A stretch of DNA of 54,094 nt, from positions 1-54,094 of the forward strand of contig JAFAAS010000182.1 in NCBI GenBank assembly GCA_023426435.1. The letters run 5' to 3'. Made by a program: the position numbers and the translations under genes. The notes under the pieces are model-generated. The model did not search any database, was not told where the DNA came from, and saw only the letters and a list, made by a program, of their open reading frames with translations. Position 1 is the stretch's first letter. Each line of letters opens with the position of its first letter. Positions 16,664 through 26,429 of the stretch are shown piece after piece. This stretch comes from Verrucomicrobiota bacterium (GTDB lineage Bacteria; Verrucomicrobiota; Verrucomicrobiia; Opitutales; Opitutaceae).

Positions 16664-18937
16664 ATGGCGCGCAAACTTTTCGTTAACGTCGAGTCGGGTG
16701 ACATCTCGAAGCCTTTCGTGTTTTCGGATTCTGTCCAGGATCCAGTCACCCTCGGGCAGGTGCCGCTTGGCGACGTCCTCGATCTCGAGATCGTCTTTGT
16801 CGACCGCAACGGCATCGCGGCTTGGTCGGGGCAAGCGGGCTACACGATCGAAGCTGCGCTTGGTGTCGTTAACGCTGCGCCGAAGAGCGGGACGTTCACG
16901 TTGAAAGTCGGGCTGCAGAGCACTGCTGCGCTGCCCTACAACGCGACTGCGGCACAAGTCCAAGCTGCGCTCGAAGCGCTGGTCGCGATCGGCGCGGGCA
17001 ATGTAACTGTTTCAGGCCCTGCGGGCGGACCGTTCCACATCGCCGGCGCAGGCGAGCTGGCTGAAGTGAATCTCACGCAGATCACGGGCGACGCGAGCGC
17101 GCTGTTTCCCTCTGCGTCGATTGTCGGCGTCACTGGCCGCGATGGCGACAACGGCATCAGCGAAATTCAGATTCTCAGTCTCGCCTGCAATCCCGTCTCT
17201 TACACGAACGTTTCGACGAACGACGCTGACGCGAAGTCTTTCGCACTTTCGCTCACGACAGCGACTGCAGGCATGCTCGAACTGCTGAGCGCGGGCGTGA
17301 AATCCGTGGCACTGACGTTCGCGTTGCGCGTGAGCGGACCCGCGGTCGTGAAAAGGACGTTGGCGCAAGCACCGGTGACGATTCTCGCGTCAGCGATCAA
17401 TCCCGGCACGATCGTAACCCCGGCTATGTCGCTGGGCGGCTACCTGCTCGCGAGCGACGCTGCTGACATTTATCTCACGCGTGCTGAAGCCGGGGAGCTC
17501 GGAGGCGGTGGCGGACCGGTTGCGTGGGATGACATCGAAGAAAAGCCTGAGACGTTCACGCCAACAGCGCACAAGGCGTCGCACGCGACCGGCGAGGCGG
17601 ATGCAATCGCGCCGGCGGATATTGGCGCGGCGCCGGCGGTGCACGGCCACGATGCCAGCGAGATCAACTCTGGTGTTCTCGACATCGCGCGCATTCCGGC
17701 GGCCGCAGTCGAACGTCTCGTCATCGTCGCTGACGAAGCTGCGCGCTTCGCGCTCACGACGGAGCAGGTGCAAAAAGGCGACGTCGTTAAACAAGCGTCA
17801 GACGAGCTCGTTTTCTACGTCGTCGATGACACCCAGCTCGATGATGCCGCTGGCTACGCGCCGATGTCTGTGGGCTCTGCGGCTTCGGTGCCCTGGAGCG
17901 GGGTAACTGACAAGCCTGCGAGCTTCGCACCGTCTGCGCACACGCATCCTTCGTCTGAAATCTCGGACAGCACTCCCGCCGGTCGAGCGCTGCTGACTGC
18001 GCCTGACGTTGCCTCTCAACGAGCGATACTTGGCGTCGAAGAGGGCGGCGGTGGCGGGGGTGGCGGTGAGATCGAAGCACCGTTGCTGCTTCCCAGCGGA
18101 AATCAATCTGCGCCAACGTATTCGTTCGCGGATACGCCGAGCGCAGGCATGTATGCTGATGGAAATGGCGTCGTCCTCGCTCATTCCGGATACCGCGGCT
18201 TTGCGTTTGACGGCGTTCACACCACCATCGGCCGCGGCTCGCAGATCGTCACGAGGCCGGGCGGATGGAATTATCTCGCAGACGCGACTGCGCACGCAGT
18301 GCTGATCGCGAGCAAGTCGCTCGCGCTGCCGGTCACGCAGTTCACGAACAGCATCGTGATCAGCCGCTGGGCCGGTGACGAATCGCCGGTGTATGAATAC
18401 ACGGGATCGTATGCTGCGTCGCTCAGTTTTGGTGCGTCGTCTTTCAGCGGCGGCGACGAATCGCAGCGGATTTTGTTCGTCAAAAATTCTGGTCTGTCTG
18501 CGTTGACGATCGAGAGCGGTGGCGGCTTTGATGGCCCTGGCTCATACGCAGCGCTCGTTCTCCTCCCCGGCGATGCCGTTCTGCTGCACGCGTGGGGCGA
18601 CGGGGCGGAAGCGATGGTTCGCAATCGAATCCTCGGGCTGTATCGCGCGCGCGCAACGTCGCTCGTCGCAACAAAAACCGACACGTTCACAGTCCCGTCG
18701 TCTGGCGCGGATCGCGCAGACACATTCGTTTGTCGCAGCGCGACGCCGATGACGGTGACGATGCCGTCGGCGCCGGGATTCGCGGGACGCCGGGTGACTG
18801 TTAAAAACCGCGGCGCGGGGACTGTGACGATCACCGCATTCGGACTCGGCGGTATCGACGGTTCAGATACGATCGATCTCGCGACGAACGAATTCGTAAA
18901 TCTCGTCTCTGATGGGACCGAGTGGCTTAGAATTTAA
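16664..18937 (+). CDS. Tail fibre protein with HxH collar repeats, 757 aa
   Basis: Probable receptor-binding tail fibre. Two related modules can be seen: WDDIEEKPETFTPTAHKASH with GHDASEINSG, and WSGVTDKPASFAPSAHTH with PSSEIS. The AHTH and HGHD motifs resemble metal-binding HxH sites in trimeric phage fibres. An eight-glycine hinge follows the second module, then a beta-rich distal part and a C-terminal domain beginning TDTFTVPSSGADRADTF. The ATG at 16664 is chosen because TTGACG is 20 nt upstream. An open frame extends back to 16556 but overlaps the previous gene. Confidence 0.8.
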   Translation: MARKLFVNVESGDISKPFVFSDSVQDPVTLGQVPLGDVLDLEIVFVDRNGIAAWSGQAGYTIEAALGVVNAAPKSGTFTLKVGLQSTAALPYNATAAQVQAALEALVAIGAGNVTVSGPAGGPFHIAGAGELAEVNLTQITGDASALFPSASIVGVTGRDGDNGISEIQILSLACNPVSYTNVSTNDADAKSFALSLTTATAGMLELLSAGVKSVALTFALRVSGPAVVKRTLAQAPVTILASAINPGTIVTPAMSLGGYLLASDAADIYLTRAEAGELGGGGGPVAWDDIEEKPETFTPTAHKASHATGEADAIAPADIGAAPAVHGHDASEINSGVLDIARIPAAAVERLVIVADEAARFALTTEQVQKGDVVKQASDELVFYVVDDTQLDDAAGYAPMSVGSAASVPWSGVTDKPASFAPSAHTHPSSEISDSTPAGRALLTAPDVASQRAILGVEEGGGGGGGGEIEAPLLLPSGNQSAPTYSFADTPSAGMYADGNGVVLAHSGYRGFAFDGVHTTIGRGSQIVTRPGGWNYLADATAHAVLIASKSLALPVTQFTNSIVISRWAGDESPVYEYTGSYAASLSFGASSFSGGDESQRILFVKNSGLSALTIESGGGFDGPGSYAALVLLPGDAVLLHAWGDGAEAMVRNRILGLYRARATSLVATKTDTFTVPSSGADRADTFVCRSATPMTVTMPSAPGFAGRRVTVKNRGAGTVTITAFGLGGIDGSDTIDLATNEFVNLVSDGTEWLRI

Positions 18938-18966
18938 GCTGCGATTGACGCCTACGCATTGGTCAA

Positions 18967-19272
18967 ATGAGCGACTCGCAATCAAAGACCCTCGAGCGGT
19001 GGTTGCCTGTCGCTATCGCCGCCGCAGCGTTGCTCGGCAACGTGCTCTATGTTGGCGTGCGCGTGGGCACGCAAGAAACGGTGCAAGAGGGGCATGCAAA
19101 ATCAATCGCTACACTCGAAGCTGTCGCGAAAGAAGCGCGTCGCGACTACGTGACAAGGCAGGAATACGATTCTGACAAACGCGCAAACTCCGAAAAATTC
19201 TCGGAATTCAGGCAAGACTTGAGGGAGATTTCGGCGAAGCTCGATCGTTTGCTGGAGGCACGGGCGAAATGA
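18967..19272 (+). CDS. Small membrane protein with coiled coil, lysis-cassette position
   Basis: 101 aa. One membrane segment at about residues 12-30 (WLPVAIAAAALLGNVLYVGV) is followed by a charged coiled coil (KSIATLEAVAKEARRDYV, EFRQDLREISAKLDRLLEA). This layout is shared by inner-membrane spanins and XhlA-type holin partners. TTGACG lies 22 nt upstream of ATG. The stop overlaps the next start (ATGA). It follows the fibre gene directly, as phage lysis genes often do, but no lytic activity can be read from the sequence. Confidence 0.65.
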   Translation: MSDSQSKTLERWLPVAIAAAALLGNVLYVGVRVGTQETVQEGHAKSIATLEAVAKEARRDYVTRQEYDSDKRANSEKFSEFRQDLREISAKLDRLLEARAK

Positions 19273-19496
19273 GCTCGGGCGCTTTCACTTTCTTCGTCGT
19301 TGCGATGTCGATCATCGTGCTGACCTGGGCTATTCGCTACGCCGCACGCGGCACGCTGACGTCTCTCCGCAACCCGCGGCCACACCGCTTCGCAGACGAC
19401 GAGTATTTCACGACTGAGCTCAGCGGAACGCGCTACGCGTTCACGGCTGAGCAGCTCGCCGTCGCCCGCGATCGAGCCCATCGTCTCAACAAGTAA
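19269..19496 (+). CDS. Small single-span membrane protein, 75 aa
   Basis: One N-terminal membrane segment (FTFFVVAMSIIVLTWAI, about residues 7-23) followed by a basic, soluble tail (RNPRPHRFADDEYFTTEL). Coupled to the preceding gene by a 4-bp overlap, and it has a Shine-Dalgarno-like GGAGG about 12 nt upstream instead of the TTGAC motif. Size and topology fit a holin or accessory lysis protein, but this is a positional guess. Confidence 0.6.
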   Translation: MSSGAFTFFVVAMSIIVLTWAIRYAARGTLTSLRNPRPHRFADDEYFTTELSGTRYAFTAEQLAVARDRAHRLNK

Positions 19497-19526
19497 GAGT
19501 GAGCGACTGACGCGCGCGCATTCTGT

Positions 19527-20210
19527 ATGAATGCTCGCCCCGCTTCTGTCGCCACATCGATCGCCGCCATCGCCGCCTTCGCGCTCTCAGGCTGCTCTGT
19601 CGTCCGCGCTCCCCGCATCGACATCCCGGAAAGCGGCCTGCTCGCGCCAGCATCGGTGACCGCGCCCGCGGATGCTGGGAAGCCGGCAACCGTGGACTCA
19701 AGCGGCGAGGAGGCTAGGATGAAGATACCTGCTGGCTCGACTGTGACTGTGACGCGAACAGAGGCTGTCGCTGCGACGCCGACGACGCCGGCGCGGCCGG
19801 CGATGGAGGTGCGGGAGATCCAGCTGATGGCGGACACTGAATGGTATGAGCGGGCGCAGCGCATCGCCGCGAATTCCGGGGCGGTGGATACGTCTGTCGC
19901 GATGCGACGGCTCGATAACGAATCGAGGAAGCCGCTGCTTTATGCAGCAATCGGAGCGGTCGTCGTCGCAGGCGTGTTGATGTTCAGCGGCTGGCCGAAA
20001 GTCGCTGTGCTCGCGGGCGGGGCGGCAGTTGTGTTCTTCGCAGCGTGGCAGGTCGCTGGGCTGCCGGCGTGGTTTTGGATGCTCGGCGCTGCGCTGCTCT
20101 TCGTCGGTGCCGGCATCGTCGTCGGGTGGCTGCTTCGCGATCGCGACAGCAATGGCGTGCCCGACATTCTGGAGCGGAAGCGCGCTGTCGCACCGTATCC
20201 GGCGGCCTGA
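19527..20210 (+). CDS. Phage-encoded lipoprotein with three membrane spans and an EF-hand-like loop
   Basis: 227 aa. A signal peptide ends in the lipobox LSGC (C23), followed by a Pro/Ala-rich stretch to about residue 92, a short helical region, then three hydrophobic segments at about 136-153, 157-174 and 181-203. Immediately after the last span, DRDSNGVPDILE (205-216) has acidic or amide residues at EF-hand positions 1, 3, 5, 9 and 12 and glycine at 6, a good calcium-binding loop. CTGACGCG lies 20 nt before ATG. The lipobox recalls outer-membrane spanins, but the extra spans do not fit that family. Function unknown. Confidence 0.65.
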   Translation: MNARPASVATSIAAIAAFALSGCSVVRAPRIDIPESGLLAPASVTAPADAGKPATVDSSGEEARMKIPAGSTVTVTRTEAVAATPTTPARPAMEVREIQLMADTEWYERAQRIAANSGAVDTSVAMRRLDNESRKPLLYAAIGAVVVAGVLMFSGWPKVAVLAGGAAVVFFAAWQVAGLPAWFWMLGAALLFVGAGIVVGWLLRDRDSNGVPDILERKRAVAPYPAA

Positions 20211-20307
20211 TACATCAGAGCTGACAACGCTCAAAACGAAGGCGCGTATAGCGCGATATTCGACGCTGAGCCGGGGTGTGGTGCGGAATATCGAGCGCCA
20301 GCGCGCC

Positions 20308-20943
20308 CTAAGTTTCCCCTTGTCGCACTTTCGCCTCAAGCGAGTCGCGTGAAACGTCGCGAACACCGTTTGCGTCTGCGGATCGCAGGCCTTTGTCGAT
20401 CGCAGCCAAGAACGCGGGAGACTCTTCTTCAAGCTCGATCAGCCAGTCGCGCACTTTCGCCACTTCGCACGGGGGCAAAGTCTGAAGCTGATTGATGACA
20501 TCCGTCGCGCGGCGATCGGGTTGACCCCCGGACACCAGCGACGCGATTTCATCCCGGAGCCTTCTCTGACGAGCACGCTCGTCGCGATGCCATGCGTGAC
20601 CGGCCTCAAGCTCAGCTTCCGGGGTATTGCCGCACCAAACCGCTCGCCCTATCGCCCGTGCAAACCCCGGATCTTTCTCTGACCGAATTCGCTCCTGCCT
20701 CTCGAGCCACTTCGCGACAACGTGCTTTTCGAGCTCTTCATCGCTCATGTCGGCGAGGTCGAAACGCGCAGGTGAATGTGCGCGAATGTGCTCCCAGATC
20801 GCGAGCGGGAGGCGCACCGTAACTTCGTCGCGACCAGCCGCGAACTCGACGCCGCTGAATTTCAGGAATACTGAGCCGTCGTCATAATCGTCGACGTAAA
20901 GTTCGTGGCTCGGACCAGCGATCAGCGGAATTTTCGTGGACAT
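20308..20943 (-). CDS. Hypothetical protein, possible moron, 211 aa
   Basis: Runs against the late genes and lies at the distal end of the phage region. The preferred ATG at 20943 begins MSTKIPLIAGPSHELYVDDY; longer frames reach 21198 but are serine-rich shadow of the opposite gene. The N-terminal half is acidic and contains VTVRLPLAIWEHIRAH. The C-terminal part (LPPCEVAKVRDWLIELE, FLAAIDKGLRSAD) has the rhythm of small antitoxin proteins, which is only a resemblance. It has no TTGAC motif before its start. It may be a lysogenic-conversion or addiction gene. Confidence 0.6.
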   Translation of the reverse strand: MSTKIPLIAGPSHELYVDDYDDGSVFLKFSGVEFAAGRDEVTVRLPLAIWEHIRAHSPARFDLADMSDEELEKHVVAKWLERQERIRSEKDPGFARAIGRAVWCGNTPEAELEAGHAWHRDERARQRRLRDEIASLVSGGQPDRRATDVINQLQTLPPCEVAKVRDWLIELEEESPAFLAAIDKGLRSADANGVRDVSRDSLEAKVRQGET

Positions 20944-21037
20944 GCGCTGATCGACGTCGCTGCGATCGCTAGAGTCAACGCAGAGGAGACAGCGCAGAGG
21001 CTTGCGCGATAGAGCGTGATCGCCCATCATCGCAAGC

Positions 21038-21220
21038 ATGACAGTCGACGAACTCGCTGCTGCTGCGCTCGCGCTAAGTGATGACGAACGACGAGATCTG
21101 CTGCGGCGACTCGTTGAATTGATGGAAGACGAGCAGCTCAGCGCTGAAGCCGCGGCAGCGATCGCTGAGCACCGCGCCGGCCGCACCCGTTTCGGCACAC
21201 TCGACGAAATTCCGGATTGA
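21038..21220 (+). CDS. Small antitoxin-like protein, addiction-module component family
   Basis: 60 aa. The opening TVDELAAAALALSDDERRDL followed by LLRRLVELMEDEQ matches the pattern of TIGR02574-type addiction-module components (alternating small helices with LPxxER-like motif). Such proteins usually pair with a RelE/ParE toxin, but no toxin-like frame follows before tRNA-Glu. It is divergent from the 20308-20943 gene with 94 bp between the starts. It may be an orphan antitoxin or regulator at the phage edge. Confidence 0.6.
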   Translation: MTVDELAAAALALSDDERRDLLRRLVELMEDEQLSAEAAAAIAEHRAGRTRFGTLDEIPD

Positions 21221-21296
21221 GCCGCTTTATTCTTAGATTCGTCTTAGTTGCTTTTTTGTGCCTCCCTTATTTCAGAGGTAAAACAGCTAAGAAAAT

Positions 21297-21371
21297 TGGC
21301 GCCCTCACGGGGAATCGAACCCCGGTTTGAGCCTTGAGAGGGCTCCGTCCTAGCCGCTAGACGATGAGGGC
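21297..21371 (-). tRNA. tRNA-Glu (CTC), CCA encoded
   Basis: On the minus strand the acceptor arms GCCCTCA and TGAGGGC pair, the D-arm reads GTCTAGCGGCTAGGAC, the anticodon loop is CTCTCAA with anticodon CTC, and the T-loop is GTTCGATTC. Discriminator G and CCA follow at 21300-21297. The 3' end faces the phage genes, the usual orientation of a tRNA used as an integration site. The stretch 21372-21510 to its right holds no other gene I can see. Confidence 0.97.
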
Positions 21372-21510
21372 GGCGCTGGGAGGTGAGACGGTTTCTATTT
21401 CGGGGCGGGCGTCAAGCGTGGGGTTTTCCGAGGGTGAAGACCGAGCGGGCGCGGTGGGCAAAGCGTTGACAGTGGAGCGGGGCTGATCGGTTTTCAGGCG
21501 CAACGCGCGT

Positions 21511-22290
21511 ATGGCCGATTTTCCCAATTACTTCGATGCAGTGCCTTCGGCGCAGAATGCGCTGGATTTGTTCAAGGGTGAATGGTCGTGCCGTTTGCCG
21601 GACGAGACGGGCCTCGTTGCGAGCACGGGACCGGTGCGGGCGTTTGAGGATTATCGGATCGAATGGTTTTCGCGGGCAATCGGCGGTTTCGCGGGGAAAC
21701 GCGTGCTCGAGCTCGGTCCGCTCGAGGCGGCGCACACGTATATGGTGGAACGCGCGGGTGCGGCAGAGATCGTGTCGATCGAAGCGAATGCGCGGGCGTA
21801 TCTGAAGTGTCTCGTGATCAAGGAAGTCTTTGGGCTGCATCGCGCGAAGTTCGAGCTGGGCGATTTCGTTCCTTATCTGAACAACACGAAAGCGAGCTTC
21901 GACATCGCGATCGCGAGCGGCGTGCTGTATCACCAGAAGAATCCGGTGGAGCTGCTGTCGTTGCTGGCCCAACACTGCGAGACGCTGCTGATTTGGACGC
22001 ATTTTTACGATCGTGCCGGGATCGAAGCGAAGCCGGAGGTCGCGAAGTATTTCGATCCGGAGCCGGCGATCGCGACCGTCGCGGGTTATCGGCACGCGTT
22101 GTTCCGCAAGCGTTATGGCGAGGCGCTGGAGTGGAAGGGATTTTGCGGAGGCGGCGCGATCGATTCGTGCTGGTTGCCGAAGAACGACATAGTCGGAGCG
22201 GTGGAGCACCTCGGGTTTCGCGTGGTGGATCTGCTGGAAGAAACGAATGCGAATGGGCCGGCGATGTTGCTGGCGGCGCGGCGGCGGTGA
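21511..22290 (+). CDS. Class I SAM-dependent methyltransferase
   Basis: 259 aa. The SAM-binding motif I is RVLELGPLEAAHTY at about residues 64-77, the acidic end of strand 2 is IVSIEANA, and FDIAIASGVLYHQKNP holds motif IV and the following helix. The arrangement resembles CmoB-like and other class I enzymes that act on small molecules or tRNA, but the substrate cannot be read from the sequence. It is the first chromosomal gene after tRNA-Glu, converges on the pilC-like gene with 15 bp between stops, and has no obvious partner. Confidence 0.8.
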   Translation: MADFPNYFDAVPSAQNALDLFKGEWSCRLPDETGLVASTGPVRAFEDYRIEWFSRAIGGFAGKRVLELGPLEAAHTYMVERAGAAEIVSIEANARAYLKCLVIKEVFGLHRAKFELGDFVPYLNNTKASFDIAIASGVLYHQKNPVELLSLLAQHCETLLIWTHFYDRAGIEAKPEVAKYFDPEPAIATVAGYRHALFRKRYGEALEWKGFCGGGAIDSCWLPKNDIVGAVEHLGFRVVDLLEETNANGPAMLLAARRR

Positions 22291-22305
22291 GGCGGGAGCG
22301 CGATC

Positions 22306-23553
22306 TTACTGGAGGTGTTGGACGATCGAGAGGATTGGCAGGAAGAGCGCGACGACGATCGTGCCGACGAGTAGGGCGAGGAAGACGATCATCAACGGTT
22401 CGAGCAGCGAGGTGAGGCTCGCGACGGAATTGTCGACTTCTTCGTCATAGACGTCGGCGATGCGGCCGAGCATTTCGGGCAGCGCGCCGGTTTCTTCGCC
22501 GACCTCGATCATGCTGGCGACCATCGCGGGAAAAATGCGGGAGGCGGCGAGAGGTGCGGCGACGTTTTCGCCCTGTTGGACGCGGGTGCGCACGACGTCG
22601 ATCGCGTCGGTCACGTGGCGATTGCCGCTGGTTTCGCCGGTGATGGCGAGGGCCTGGAGAATGGGGACGCCGCTCGAGAGGAGCGTGCCGAGGGTTCGCG
22701 CGAAGCGGGCGATGGCGGCTTTGAGGAAGAGGTCGCCGACAAGGGGTGCGCGAATCGCGAGCCAGTCGAGCGCGCGTTGTCCGGGCGGCGTGCGTTGGAG
22801 GAGCGCGGTGGCAAGTCCGACCGCGACGAGGAGCGCGGCAGAGAGCAGCGCGTGTTCGGAGACGAAGCGGCTGGCGCCGAGCACGACCTGGGTGAGGGCG
22901 GGGAGCGGCTGGCCTTTGAGCATGCTGGCGAAGATCTCCTCGAATTTCGGGACGACGAAAACCATCAACGCGGCGACGATTCCGACGGCGAGGATGATGA
23001 CGATGAGCGGATAGGTCATCGCGGCCTTTACCTTGCCTTTGATGCGCTCGGCTTTTTCGCGGAAAAGCGCGACGCGTTCCAAGACGATCTCGAGCACGCC
23101 CCCGGCTTCGCCGGCCTTGGCCATGTTGAGATAGAGGCGGTCGAAGACTTTCGGATGCGCGGCGAGTCCGTCGGAGAAACTGCCGCCGGTGCGGATGGTT
23201 TCGGCGACTTGGTCGATGACGGCGCGGAAAGCAGGGTTCTTCTCCTGCCGGCTCAGGACCTCCAAGGCGCGGACGAGCGGCATGCGGGCTTTGACGAGCG
23301 TGGCGAGCTGACGCGTGAAGACGGTCAGCGATCTGGGGCTGACGGGACTTCCGAGCGTGGCCGTGGCGAGTCGCTTGCGGAGGGAACGCGAGGGTGGTTG
23401 CGCCGGGCGATCGGTCGCGGCTGAGAGGGCAATGGGAGCGAGGCCGCGTGCCTTCAGCGTTGCGGATGCAGCCTCGGGCGAGTGGCACTCCATGACGCCC
23501 TCGTGTTCGCGTCCGGTCTTCGCTTCGATCGCGGTGTAGGCAAAAGTCGGCAT
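22306..23553 (-). CDS. Type IV pilus / type II secretion inner-membrane platform protein (PilC/GspF)
   Basis: 415 aa, the usual family length. This protein forms the inner-membrane platform that couples the ATPase to fibre assembly. Two T2SSF domains can be followed: FTRQLATLVKARMPLVRALEVL near residues 74-95, and FARTLGTLLSSGVPILQALAIT near 275-296. Membrane spans include YPLIVIILAVGIVAALMVFVV and a C-terminal LLEPLMIVFLALLVGTIVV. The N-terminus FAYTAIEAKTGREHEGVM is typical. It lies 22 bp downstream of the second ATPase gene and is last in the motor operon (28226 to 22306). Confidence 0.93.
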   Translation of the reverse strand: MPTFAYTAIEAKTGREHEGVMECHSPEAASATLKARGLAPIALSAATDRPAQPPSRSLRKRLATATLGSPVSPRSLTVFTRQLATLVKARMPLVRALEVLSRQEKNPAFRAVIDQVAETIRTGGSFSDGLAAHPKVFDRLYLNMAKAGEAGGVLEIVLERVALFREKAERIKGKVKAAMTYPLIVIILAVGIVAALMVFVVPKFEEIFASMLKGQPLPALTQVVLGASRFVSEHALLSAALLVAVGLATALLQRTPPGQRALDWLAIRAPLVGDLFLKAAIARFARTLGTLLSSGVPILQALAITGETSGNRHVTDAIDVVRTRVQQGENVAAPLAASRIFPAMVASMIEVGEETGALPEMLGRIADVYDEEVDNSVASLTSLLEPLMIVFLALLVGTIVVALFLPILSIVQHLQ

Positions 23554-23575
23554 GGAGAAACGGAGTGGTTTGCGG

Positions 23576-25270
<1,695 letters not shown>

Positions 25271-25289
25271 GGCGGCGGATCGCGGAGGA

Positions 25290-26372
25290 TCAGAGTTCTT
25301 TCAACTTCAGTCCCATCGCGAGGAGCTTTTCGCGCATGAGCGTGGGATCCTGGGCTTTTTCGACGGCTTCGTCGGGGGTGATGAGTTCGCGGTTCACGAG
25401 GCTCATCAGGTGTGTATCCATTGTGATCATACCGAGATTCGCGCCGGTTTGGATGTCGGACGGAATACGGAAGGTTTTGTTTTCCCGGATCAGCGACGCG
25501 ATCGACGTGGTGGTAACCATGATCTCGTAGCCGGCGATGCGGCCGCCGCCGACCTTCTTGCAGAGCACCTGGGAGATGACGGCCTGGACGGAGGACGCGA
25601 GCTGGGTGCGGATCATGTCCTTCATGTTGGCCGGAAAGGCGTCGACGATGCGGTCGATGGTTTTTGCGGCGCTGTTGGTGTGGAGCGTGCCGAAGACCAA
25701 GTGGCCGGTTTCGGCGGCGCTGATGGCGGCTTCGATGGTTTCGAGATCGCGCATTTCGCCGACGAGAATGATGTCGGGATCCTGGCGGAGGGCGCGGCGG
25801 ATGGCTTCGGCGAAACTCGGGACGTCGGAGCCGATCTCGCGCTGGGTGACGACGCAGCGCTTGTGGTTGTGGTAGTATTCGATCGGGTCCTCGATGGTGA
25901 TGATGTGACCGTCGCGGTTCTCGTTGATGTAATTGATCATCGAGGCGAGCGTCGTGGACTTGCCGGAGCCGGTCGGGCCGGTGACGAGAATGAGGCCGCG
26001 CGGGCGGTAGAGGAGCTCGCGGATTTTGTCGGGGAGGCCGATATCGCGCAGACCGAACATTTTGTAGGGGATCTGGCGCAGCACCAGGCCGTAACTGCCT
26101 TTGGCCTTGAGCACGGAGACGCGGAAGCGGGCTTTGTCGGCGAAGGCGAAGCCGAAGTCGGAGCCGCCGTTGAGCTTCACGTTGCTGATGTGGCTGTCGG
26201 GCGTGATCGACAGCATGAGTTTCTCGGTGTCGGCGGGAGTGAGATTCGGGCCTTCGATGGGCGTCATGCTGCCGCTGAGACGGAGGGTGGGCGGCTGACC
26301 GACCTGAAGGTGGAGATCGGAGGCGTTTTGCTCGACGACGAGGTCGAGCAGTTCGTTCATTTCGTAACTCAT
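25290..26372 (-). CDS. pilT: Type IV pilus retraction ATPase PilT
   Basis: 360 aa. Drives pilus depolymerisation and twitching motility. Seen: an N-terminal PAS-like segment (LLDLVVEQNASDLHLQVG), Walker A GPTGSGKSTTLAS near residue 130, GEMRDLETIEAAISAAETGH, and the C-terminal PilT signature around SIASLIRENKTF. It lacks the N-terminal MshEN domain and the tetracysteine motif of the extension ATPases on either side, which supports the retraction assignment. Its presence argues that this cluster builds a retractile type IV pilus rather than only a type II secretion machine. Confidence 0.93.
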   Translation of the reverse strand: MSYEMNELLDLVVEQNASDLHLQVGQPPTLRLSGSMTPIEGPNLTPADTEKLMLSITPDSHISNVKLNGGSDFGFAFADKARFRVSVLKAKGSYGLVLRQIPYKMFGLRDIGLPDKIRELLYRPRGLILVTGPTGSGKSTTLASMINYINENRDGHIITIEDPIEYYHNHKRCVVTQREIGSDVPSFAEAIRRALRQDPDIILVGEMRDLETIEAAISAAETGHLVFGTLHTNSAAKTIDRIVDAFPANMKDMIRTQLASSVQAVISQVLCKKVGGGRIAGYEIMVTTTSIASLIRENKTFRIPSDIQTGANLGMITMDTHLMSLVNRELITPDEAVEKAQDPTLMREKLLAMGLKLKEL

Positions 26373-26429
26373 GGCTGGAAAGAGGAGGGGTGTTGCGCGT
26401 CCGGTCGGCCGGTGGTCGGGCGGGACATC

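Noticed and set aside
3496..19526. TTGAC motif read as a normal -35 promoter box
   Set aside because: At the usual 16-18 bp spacing the -10 box would fall at or inside the start codon, and no TATAAT-like sequence is there in the copies I checked.
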